From Pseudeuparius sepicola (taxonomy: Eukaryota; Arthropoda; Insecta; Coleoptera; Anthribidae): DNA of 64,000 nucleotides. Both the position numbers and the translations under genes were made by a program. The stretch is taken from NCBI GenBank assembly GCA_963920635.1, contig OY987307.1, positions 19,979,735-20,043,734 of the forward strand, written 5' to 3'. Positions 43,561-53,060 of the stretch are shown piece by piece (positions within the stretch are counted from its first letter, which is position 1; every line of letters starts with the position of its first letter). The notes under the pieces are model-generated. The model was not told the origin of the DNA. It saw only the letters and a list, made by a program, of their open reading frames with translations, and searched no databases.

Positions 43561-44149
43561 GGGTGAGCCACACTGATTGCAGACTTAATGTTATATTCCT
43601 AAAATGGCTTCTCGTAGCCATCGCTATCTATTTTTTCTTTGTCATGACACATAAGATGCTTTATTGTTCGGAAATATTTTAGGAAACTTTTATAAGGCGT
43701 TTAAAAAGTTGTTTGGTTTTGCAGGTGTCTTCTCAAATAGTAAAATAATATTTTATTATTGCTATTTAATTGTCTTTAAAATATACTGTCGTTAATGCAC
43801 TTTGAAACGTTTCTATAATAATTTTGTAAGGATCTCGATAGGCTTTATAAAATACTAAGAACAACTACTTTATTCTATAAATGATGACCAATAATTATAA
43901 CGTTTATAACATTTGTTTCAGAAAAAAATTTTGAGCCTTTTTAAAACACCAAATTGCTAGTTGGTGTGGTTCTTAAGCTGGAAAATGTTTGAAAGATCAT
44001 AACTTTTTATTTTCTTCGCAAGAAACCCATTATAATAATTATTAGAAATTAGAAAACGGCTACCGCCTATTTCAAACGAGAAAAAATTATCTTATTATCA
44101 ACGTAACATAATGTATATCTGAGTATCGAATGTTCTAACCCTTCCCCTG
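43561..44149. other. AT-rich DNA, no gene seen
   Basis: No supported signal. Confidence 0.4.
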
Positions 44150-44650
44150 TTAATCACACCAAAGTGGGCGAACTACTGCCGCCGCTAATCCCATTAGCCT
44201 TTTTACTGGGTCTCTTCCTGGACATAAATCACCGCAAACGGCACGAGAAAATGCGCCTTTAGTAAAAATTTTATTTATTGCGCGACCGGGACGTGTGTTC
44301 CGGAAGATTTATTTTTTCACCATTATAACGAATAACTCGTCTCATATAATGCCGTATAACACAATAAAGCATCAGTCAACGTACGCCCGTATGCAAATAA
44401 TATTACGTTCGGACCGCGAAGTATCACATTCCGGAGATCTCTTTTTTATGAATGGCGTATTGCTCCGGTTTTGGTGCCACGCCAACTTGGACCTTGTTAG
44501 TCGGGGGTCACAGGGGGCTCTTTCGCGTGGGAGCCGCGATAAGCCATCGTCCACGTTGCTTGGTGTGAGTGGAGATCATCAGGGGAGACGTGGAAAGTCA
44601 AACGGTATAAAAAATAATATTCGTGGGAGAGTATACTAGACGGGCTGCGG
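44150..44650. other. GC-richer island, possible conserved noncoding DNA
   Basis: Moderate GC with CpGs (GGGCGAACTACTGCCGCCGC), CTAATCCCATTAGC and TTTATTTATTGCGCG words that resemble homeodomain and forkhead/caudal sites. The 114-codon plus frame 44295-44639 lacks domains. Confidence 0.3.
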
Positions 44651-45090
44651 TTTGCATTTTGATGGTATTTTGGTGAAGGAACATTCCAAACGGGAGTATG
44701 TAAATTAGTGTGCTTGTACCTATTACTAGTGACTATGAAGTCACTTGGAACATCAAAAAAACCAGCAATGGTATATAGGAATAGAGACATTACCAAAGGC
44801 AACTTATTTTCTTTCGTGATTTTAAGAAGATGTTATTGGCACATTCAATTTTTCCATTTTGTTGATACGATTTAGGTTATTTTGTAAATATAAGTATCTC
44901 AAAACATTAGGTATATACGATATAAAAGTCTATCAAAAAACCATTTATTATGCATTACAAAATAAGAAAGACTGATTTTAAGAAATGCCAATGTTAACCA
45001 ATTACCTCGTCTTCTTCCCCCCGACCCGCTAATGTAGAAGCAAAACAAAACCAGTCTTATTTTTATTAGAGTGAGTTATCTATTCATATA
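44651..45090. other. AT-rich DNA, no gene seen
   Basis: No supported signal. Confidence 0.4.
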
Positions 45091-46437
45091 CAGGGTGTTT
45101 CAGACCTAAATACAATAATTTTAACCACATACTCAGAAAGGTGTCTAATTGCGGAAAATCGAAAAAAAAATTTCGGAAATATTTTAAAAATAATTTAATA
45201 ATTTTAATATTTCCCCTAACGAGCCGCTCAGTTTTATTATCGGGTAGACGCGTACTCAAGGCGCGAGGGAGAGGCAAATTCGTTTCAGGTCTTCCTTACG
45301 ACGTTGCCAGATCGCGGAGCCAGGCAACGAAAAAACTCAATATTTTTTATCTTTTCAAGGTATCTACTGATTTGTCTAAATGTGCCTACCTTTTATTATC
45401 CTTTTGGATGAAAGATGGTTTAAAAACTATCCTCCTCTGGTAAGTTGAATGGTAACACCTCGGTAAGACACGCACTTCCCATATTATCACAAAACTCCCG
45501 GTTTCGAAAAGAAAGTTCGGCGGCACGGCAGCGCCCGGACGATATGGTACTGCGGTTTTCCACGGCGTCCACCGACGGAATTAAGACCTCAACTCGCCCT
45601 GCGTCCGAGGGGAATTGTAGTACCTTCTCCCCCTACCTTTTCGCGTTGTCGGTTTCTTGGTTTCTAATGGCCGACTGGCCGACTCTCCTGCGCAGTCGCG
45701 CTCTGCGCTCCGTCTCGATGTGGCGACTGTCGTTTTGCTCGCGGTGCGACGTTGCCGATACAGTTCATTCATTGTCTGATTTTTTACTACTAACTAGATT
45801 TATTATTTATGTATTTATTACCATGTACAGTGAGTGTCCTCCGACAACAGGGATAATCTTTAGCCGATACAGTTCATTCATTGTCTGATTTTTTACTACT
45901 AACTAGATTTATTATTTATGTATTTATTACCATGTACAGTGAGTGTCCTCCGACAACAGGGATAATCTTTAGCAAACAAAAAAATAAAGGCACAAAACAC
46001 GGCGCTTAGTTAAGGTTTTACGTTTTAAGAGGCAACACGATAACAACTAAAAACTAAACTGGCATACGGCAGATAGATACATGATCGCCCCCTCTCCTGC
46101 CGCGCGGAAGGCCGCCTCCACCGCCTGATTTCATTAGTTTATTTGAATTGGCCTTTCATAAATGCATAAATGGTAAAATTACTTAAAAGTATTTAAAATC
46201 GGGGAATACCAGCTAAAACCGGCAACATTGCACGTCGCCCAATAATGTAGCTTCTGGCCACTTCGCGGTCGTTACCTCGCCAGTGGCGTCGTTATTGTTT
46301 GTAAAAAATAGCTTCCTTAAACAAATTTTTCTGGCTTTATTGTTGACTTTTAATTTTTTTTTAATTGCGGATTCGTATTAAGCTCAATTTTCTCCGCATG
46401 TGGTTAAAATTATTGTATTTAGGTCTGAAACACCCTG
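45091..46437. mobile_element. Element with TATA|CAGGGTG ends carrying GC-rich cargo, 1.35 kb
   Basis: Starts CAGGGTGTTTCAGACCTAAA and ends with the inverse, TATA on both sides. The inverted repeat is only about 50 bp (through ATTTTAACCACATRC). The interior is unlike other family members: CpG-rich unique sequence (about 45220-45750, 46080-46270) plus a 110-bp tandem duplication. Frames 45141-45443 and 45445-45888 have no domains. Confidence 0.75.
45754..45973 (+). repeat. Two perfect 110-bp tandem copies
   Basis: GCCGATACAGTTCATTCATT through AGGGATAATCTTTA occurs twice back to back with no visible difference, indicating a very recent duplication. Confidence 0.95.
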
Positions 46438-46449
46438 TATATCGTTGAT

Positions 46450-46910
46450 AAAAACGATAGGGCGGCGTTTGCTTTGGAAAACAAGACCGAGTCATAGGCG
46501 GCGCGCGACACTTAATAATATTATACAAATTTTATTTAAATGCTCTAAACAATAATAAAATAAACTTTGAAATAATTCAAACCGAAGGAACCCCATAATT
46601 TTGTTACACACAAAACAACACCACACAAAAATCTATACACAAAACCAAAATCCGTAAAACCAAGCGCATATCCTTATTTCCGTGCACGGCACTGGTTATA
46701 CTGGCCTAACTGGCCCACCTCGACATGGATGTCCGAAACGCCGACTAATCAAATCACTACGCTCGCTTTCTTATTGGCTGCCTCCTTGACTAGGTCGACG
46801 TCGACCGCATAAAAAACTTTTATATTATACGGTAGCAGAGCGTAAATCCTATGAAATAGATTGCGCCCTGTATATCACTGTGTTCCAAGTGAGTTCATTT
46901 AAGTATATCT
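46450..46910 (+). repeat. 460-bp dispersed repeat, copy B
   Basis: Collinear with 37397-37860 and 50700-51180. It has an extra AAAATCTATACACA segment shared with copy C but not A. It starts 12 bp after the end of the 45091-46437 element. Confidence 0.75.
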
Positions 46911-47866
46911 ACTTTACCTACCTTTGTACTTTCAACACTTATTATTGTTGTTGTTAAAAATGTAAAAACTGTAACTAAACATATAAAATATGATTTTCTT
47001 TGCATTTTTGGAAAGACCGTCGCTCTTTCTGGATCCGCTAGTATAAGGTAACATTTTAAAGGAGTTTCGTGTCAGAAAAAAATTGAGGAAAAATTTACTT
47101 TCTCAAAAATCACCTCTTTCGGTTTAACTTCATTAATCCAGTTCCTATCAAGTTATAGTTATGAAAATTAAATGGAATGTCAATATCTACAATGTTATAT
47201 GTTATCTGCAAGGGACAAAGACAGGCCATTCAATTTATAGAAGAATTAACAGCTACAATTACTGGATAAGCAAGAAGGATATTTCCTTCCGCTTTAAAAA
47301 CTATTTTGAAAGGCGAGTCCAATAAATGAAAAGCGAAAGTTCTAAAGAGACTAAGTGCCAAAAATCTAGAACCAAATTAATGAAATAAAACTATTTTGGA
47401 AAGTAAGTAAGTAAAAACAAACTTAATTGGGACTGCAAAAAAAATCCCAAAATAGAAAATCGTAAAAGTGTCTATGTGCCTTAATGCTAAAAAGGGTGAA
47501 ATGCCATATCACACAGAAGATTCTAAGTACCACAAACAAAACAAAATTTGAATAACTATTAGTGTTTTATGGCAAAAGAAACATTTATATTTATCCATTC
47601 AAAATATTATTGCAAACTCAAATGGGTAACTAAAAACTAAATGAGGCAATTTTAAAATACGCGCCAATTTAGATTAGGCTGTGTGTATGAGCAGATTATC
47701 CTGGATATACGTTTCAGTAGTAATTCGAAGGCATGAAGCTTGAGAAATCTGTAGGTTTTATGTATTTATAAACGTATCCGCGATCTTCTGCAGATCCTTG
47801 ATTCTCAACCAAGTTTGCAACATCGAATGGATTTTGATGACGAACGTCTTTAATCATCATCTCTAC
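46911..47866. other. AT-rich DNA, no gene seen
   Basis: No coding signal above about 60 codons and no repeat ends. Confidence 0.4.
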
Positions 47867-47874
47867 ATCTGACG

Positions 47875-48850
47875 TAGAGATTCACGGCTTGACTTGATAT
47901 TCAAGCTACTTGACTTGAAATCAAGTCAAGTTCAAGTCAAGTAGTAATTTTCCAATATCAAGTCAAGTCAAGTATTTATTTTTCAAGTCATTGAAAAATC
48001 AAGTTTTTCTGGACGCTTGACGGAAAAAATATATTTCCACACGTCTTTCTCTTGTAAAATTCTTACAGTCTTTCACAGAACACGACATAACGCTAAAATC
48101 AATCGAAATTACTTCGAAAACTCCAAATAAAAACAGGTAAGCACTCCGCACCAGCCGGTAAAATGTAAAAAGTGTCTTCAAAATGGCCGGCAGATTGTAG
48201 ACGAAAATCATGATGCGCAGTAGGGAAAAGCGCGTTCTCCTCTCCTCCATTTCTCTGGAGCGAACGTAATCTTTCCACGATCAGAGGTTCCCAACAATCC
48301 CAACCAGTGTTCCGCCCGCTGATCACCTGGGGATCACTAAATTCAGGTCCTCGAAATAAAGTTAGAGGACATTTTCGCTGGAGTGGAGTGTGGGACAAGG
48401 GACAAGTAAAATTTTATTTTTAAATCCTCAAACTGTTTATTTCGGACTTTGGGGCCCTTACCTACACTCACCGATCAAAAATGTTCTAGTGGTACCTGTT
48501 CAAAGAAAAGGTTGAGAACCACTGCTATAGATAAATATTCCGATTTTAATCGATTGCGCATCGAAAACTCAACGAGTTTTGCGCTATATAATCATTTAGA
48601 TTATGTGGAGCTTGCAGAAATGGTTCATGCGTTGTTTATTCTGCATAAACAAGGGTGTTTGTAATATAGATTCGTAATTCGTCATCAAGATCAAGCAATA
48701 TCAAGTAGATTGAAATTACTTGATATCAAGTCAAGTAATAACTAGTTGAAATCAAGTCAAGTCAAATATGTAATTTGTCAAAAGCTTGATTCTCAAGTCA
48801 AGCCAAGTTATTTGTTAAAATGTCAAGCTACTTGACTTGATGAAACCCTA
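47875..48850. mobile_element. hAT-like relic with CAAGTCAAG-rich ends, 976 bp
   Basis: Starts TAGAGATTCACGGCTTGACT; the right end reads, inverted, TAGGGTTTCATCAAGTCAAG. The target duplication is ATCTGACG (47867-47874) / ATCTGATG (48851-48858), 7 of 8. About 130 bp at the left and 170 bp at the right are packed with CAAGTCAAG/CTTGACTTG, probably transposase-binding sites. The interior keeps a plus-strand frame (GFNRL-type end, ELAEMVHALFILHKQGCL to 48663) of unknown identity, and it hosts another MITE. Confidence 0.78.
48282..48524. mobile_element. hAT MITE with CAGNGGTTCYCAAC ends, nested
   Basis: Left end CAGAGGTTCCCAACAATCCC and right end (inverted) CAGTGGTTCTCAACCTTTTC match the well-known CAGNGGTTCTCAACC ends of hAT/Charlie-like elements. 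No 8-bp target duplication is visible (TCCACGAT / CTATAGAT), so it is old or rearranged. The 99-codon minus frame overlapping it is not supported. Confidence 0.6.
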
Positions 48851-49019
48851 ATCTGATGGTACAGATCAGAACTTACATTTCAAGTGCTATTCCTTTTAGC
48901 ATGTCTTTTGTCCTTAAACGTTTTCGTTCTTTATTACTACTTTCTGAACCATTCAACTTTCTTTTTCGCTCCATTTTGAGTGTGAGTGACACAAGCCACA
49001 ATATAACATTCGATAACGT

Positions 49020-49350
49020 GGCGACGGCACATAGAGTACCTACCTGCTGTTTTTTATTGGCAAAATTGTTGATCCCGGCGGGTGCAGAACCAAGAACCCG
49101 CCCGGCGACGATCCCGTACGTCTTCTTTGTGCCCGGTCGCGGTACCACGCGGCGGTACCTACGCTAAATGCCCGTTTAATTCGTTTTTTGTGGCGCTGCG
49201 GTGCCCCGCGTCGCGTGCGAGTCCGTGTTGACAAGCCGCAGTGGAGACCACGATGCCGCGGATGACAAGGCCAAATCGATGGTACCTGCCGGTTCCCGGT
49301 TCTCGGTAGACGGCGGGTTCGTATCAACCGATACGGCGGCGCAGACAGTT
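49020..49350. other. GC/CpG-rich island
   Basis: CpG-dense block (GGTGCCCCGCGTCGCGTGCG). Frames of 91-103 codons on both strands are compositional. Possible promoter or exon; no family recognised. Confidence 0.3.
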
Positions 49351-49385
49351 CATGTCTATTAATATAGCAAATATTTAGAAATATA

Positions 49386-50699
49386 CAGTGTGGTCATTTA
49401 AGTGTGCAACACGAGGGGCGGTTCAGAGAGTGAAGTCCTGTACACTTGCAGGGAATTCCAAAGGAAGTTCCAGGAAGTTCAAGGAAGTTCGAGGAAGTTT
49501 CGGGAAATCCGGGGAAGTTGGTCAAAGGAAGTCACAGGGAAGTCCGGGGAAGTCCAAAGCTTTGGACGAGTCCATTTTCCTAAAAACGAGGTCGTTGCAT
49601 TCTAACCTAACTTTTTAGTTAAAAGTCAGAAGCGTTCACAAGATACATAGCGCCTCAGTACTACGTGTTTTAGTTCACGTGATGAAATTAGGCATTTTTG
49701 GCTTTGGTTTGGGTCAAACCCTGTATATGAATTTTTTGTTGTCCACCCTATGCTATTTGAGAAAAAAATATGTGACTTAAAGCCATGAAATTATTAAGGT
49801 CTTTCCTATGTTTTGTCACACCCTATGAATTTTGTTGTCCACCCTATACCTATGCCGTTAGGTCTTTTCAGCTTTAACAAGTTTTTGATTCACTCTGTAT
49901 ACATTTTTGACATGTCAGTTGCTTTTGAGACACCCTGTATTTTCCTTATTCTTAATTCTGTGACGTCATCGAGATTCTAGTTTACACCATTTTAAGGCTC
50001 AATGTACAGCACGTATGTGGTGATTCAACATTTTTTCGATCTGTAGCGAGTAACACGCAAAATTTTAAATTTTTGTCAATACAAATTTTAATCTAAGTCA
50101 CATTTTGAGACAAAAATTATTTAAAAATATTTATCACCATGGCCGTTATTAGGCTTTTTGCGCAAATGCTAATAACTGTCATTGTGATAAAGATTTTTTT
50201 TGATAGTTTTTTGACCAGCGAACCGCGCGCCCCTCGGTGCAACATATGGGATTTTTGTTGAAACGATGTTAAACAAAACTTTAAAATTTGGCAAAACTTC
50301 TTCTGAACAAGGTCAAGCATTAGTAATGATAATGGGTATATTGAAAAACTCTCATTTAAGGTGCAAAATTTTAATTTAAATGTTTATTAAGAAACTGTGG
50401 AAATTAATTGACGAAAATTTTTTTTCTTAGGGGGCTATGCTTTTGTATTTAGGCATAGCTTTTAATTCTAAACAACTTTTCTTAATAACCTTTTGCTGAA
50501 TTTTTTGAAATAAGGGTACTTTACTCTTGTGCAATTTTTATATTATTTGGCCTACCCTGTATGCTGTTTAACTTGCAACCATTCTAAGTGCACCTAATAT
50601 GATTATTGAACATGCATCAACTTTTGGCAGTGTCTGTATTTTGGTTGTGCAATTAATAAAAAAAAGTTCCATATGTTTCACACTTAAATGACCATACTG
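49386..50699. mobile_element. Element with TATA|CAGTGTGGTCATTTAAGTGT ends, 1.31 kb
   Basis: The terminal repeat CAGTGTGGTCATTTAAGTGT recurs inverted, with one difference (CAGTATGG), at 50672-50699, and TATA lies on both sides. Near the left end are about ten irregular GGAAGT/GGGAAGTCC words (49455-49555). CACCCTGTAT-like words inside (about 49708, 49932, 50555) suggest older insertions. There is no transposase ORF. Confidence 0.75.
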
Positions 50700-51180
50700 T
50701 ATAAAAACGCTTGGGCGGCGTTTGCTTTGTAAAACAAGACCAAGTCATAGGCGGCTCGCGGCTCTTAATAATTTTACACAAATTTTATTTAAATGCTCTA
50801 AATAAAAATAAAATAAACTTTTAAATAATTCAAACCAAACCAAACCAATAATTTTTTTAGGCACAAAACAACACCACACAAAATTCTATACACACAACCA
50901 AAATCCCTAAAATAAAGCGCAATCCTTATTTCCGTGCACGGCACTGGTTATACTGGCCTAAATGGCCCACGTCGACACCTGCCCCGTGGATCTCCGAAAC
51001 GCCGACCAATCAAATCGCTGCGCTCGCTTTCCTATTGGCTGCCTCCTTGACTAGGTCGACTTTGACCGTATAAAAGCCTTTGAATTTTATACGGGTGATT
51101 TCTGCTAATAAGTCTGGTATTTTTACCAGCAGCAGAGCGTGGTAAATGCTATGAAATTGGTTCGCGCCCCGTATACAGAT
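50700..51180 (+). repeat. 460-bp dispersed repeat, copy C
   Basis: Third collinear copy, beginning right after the 49386-50699 element with TATAAAAACGCTTGGGCGGC (copy B starts similarly). It ends near GTTCGCGCCCCGTATAC. A 93-codon plus frame (51139-51420) starts in its last bases; it has no recognisable domain. Confidence 0.75.
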
Positions 51181-51808
51181 CAGTTTGGACAAGTGGAGTG
51201 TGAATTGAGCATTATTTATTGTGGAAGAGAAATAAAAGATTTCTCTAGCGGAATTTCTGATCCAGATAAGCAGCAAAAAATAAACAAAAAAAACACCCAA
51301 AAAATCATCGAAATGAAAAATTACTTGGCATGTTACGCCGACCTTCGTGTAATTTTGAGATTCTTACAGCGGGATCTTAGAGGCGCCCTCTCAATTTTTT
51401 TATATACCCAAAATAAGTAAATTTCTATTAGCGCACCACGTAATAAATACTGGAAGTACCTACTACAAAGTAATCCATTTGTTTCCAAAAAAAATTAAAT
51501 TGTGCGATTTGACCCGGATTTTTTAAAGTTGAAGGGCTTCATAAACTCCATTTTTTGAGCAAAATTGACTCCTTTCATACAAAATACAAGATCTGCTGAT
51601 TCAGTATAAAATTTTACCTGAAAAAATGAAGTAATAACGATTTTGTATAGAAAAATTAAAAATGCATACTACTTTTTAGTTCTATCTAAATTATTTTAAA
51701 ATTAGGTATATAGTCGTCCATGAAAACACAATCGAAATATTTACTTGTTAAACCTGGCAAATTAAAGTTTAAAACGACATTACAGTTTTTTTTATTAATT
51801 AGGTATTC
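51181..51808. other. AT-rich DNA with an unassigned frame
   Basis: The frame 51139-51420 (DQFGQVECELSII...) is lysine-rich and unlike anything recognised. Nothing else supported. Confidence 0.35.
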
Positions 51809-51996
51809 ATGGAAAATTTAAATTTAGGAGAAAAAATTGAAATTGTTCATTTTGTTGGCGATAATATTTATGCGTTCGGCATAGAAGCTGCGAAAGAATT
51901 TAATATCCGATATCCAGATAGACTATACCATCAGTAAGTCGAAGTAGTGTGCAACGTTTAAATAAAATTTTCACTATTAATCGCCCTAGTGTTTGA
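51809..51996 (+). pseudogene. Transposase helix-turn-helix N-terminus (DUF4817-like), frameshifted
   Basis: ATG at 51809 opens MENLNLGEKIEIVHFVGDNI, then AFGIEAAKEFNIRYPDR, with a stop at 51935-51937. One frame over, the protein pattern resumes as SRSSVQRLNKIF up to about 51994. AAKEFNxRYPDR followed by SRSSVQRxxxKF is the layout of the insect transposase-associated HTH domain (DUF4817) that precedes a Tc1/mariner-type DDE domain. The catalytic domain is absent. Confidence 0.6.
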
Positions 51997-53052
51997 ATTA
52001 TTGCCGGAAATTTTCTTAAAAAAATTTCTTACAAAATTCGTGTTAGAGAAAAATTTCCGGATATTAATTCAGGAACGTGGGGGACTCAGTAAGAAAATTC
52101 CATACCTACACGTAAATTAAACGAAATTATTATCAAAATTTTTGTTGGGTATCTAATTGTTACAATGTCACATTGTAATAATGACATTTGTCAAAAAAAT
52201 TTCCGCTGTAATCACCTCCTACTGCCTAGAGCAAGTGAGAATATTTCCAGAAATTTTTTGAATTGCCATGACAACGAAGCAAAAAACGAGAATCTGATTG
52301 GTCAAAAAAGGTAGGTATGGAATTTTCAATGAAACACGATCGGTTTCCAACAATTTGCTTAAGGGCAGACAAAGTGGACGTCGTGGACTTTTAAGAAATA
52401 ATAACCAAATTTTACAATGTTTTTAACGACAAAACAAGACAACTGCAAATAGTTTAAATAATTTAAAAAATAAAAATAAAAAAAGCAACCACAACCGGGA
52501 TTTAAACCCAGGACTTCTCGCCCGCCCATGACCCATTGAGGTCAGATGAATGTTTTACTTAACTAGCCGTATATAAATTTAATTACCATGCTTAAAAGTT
52601 AAAGTCCATTTGACAGCTGTCATTTAACTAAGAGAGTAGGATTTCAGCGATTATTTCCCTAATACTGCTTGCATCCAATAAGGTAGCTCCTTCCATAAAA
52701 ATCCAACCAATGATATGCCTCTGCTAGCGATAATTTGCACTAGTGCAATTACCGGTAATTGCAAATTATCACTTCGTTGCTAAGCAACCGCGAATCTGTT
52801 GGATACAAACACGTACCTACTTCTTAAAGTTTGTGTGTTTCACAATTTCCGGAAATTTTTCGACTTGCCATGACAACGAAGCAAAAAACGAGCCTCTGAT
52901 GGGCCAAAAAAAGTTAGGTATTGAATTTTCGCTGAAATCATCAGCTGATTGGTTAAATTTCAAAAATCATGTCATTTCATTGGTTCATATTGGCAGGCGT
53001 TGAATTCTCATAGAATGGCCACCGAGATCCCCTGATTTGACTTTTTTCTGTG
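51997..53052. repeat. Composite repeat related to 42.5-43.1 kb
   Basis: Two direct copies of a TTTTTGAATTGCCATGACAA / CGAAGCAAAAAACGAG block (about 52250-52320 and 52853-52925). TAACTAAGAGAGTAGGATTT (about 52626) is the inverse of about 43045. The right end (about 52928-53008) is a single inverted unit of the 80-bp satellite. The satellite thus derives from part of this dispersed element. Confidence 0.65.
52485..52548 (-). pseudogene. Degenerate tRNA-like sequence
   Basis: On the minus strand GACC-TCAATG-GGTC forms a D-arm and CTGGG-TTTAAAT-CCCGG a T-arm, followed by a T-rich tail suitable as a Pol III terminator. The acceptor does not pair and the anticodon arm is poor, so it is a tRNA relic or SINE head. 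Confidence 0.35.
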
Positions 53053-53060
53053 GTGTTTAC

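Noticed and set aside
45445..45888. 147-codon frame
   Set aside because: Serine/arginine-rich translation of CpG-rich cargo with no domain; its end falls in the 110-bp tandem duplication.
51139..51420. 93-codon plus frame overlapping a 96-codon minus frame
   Set aside because: No domain recognised on either strand; the start lies in the end of a dispersed repeat.
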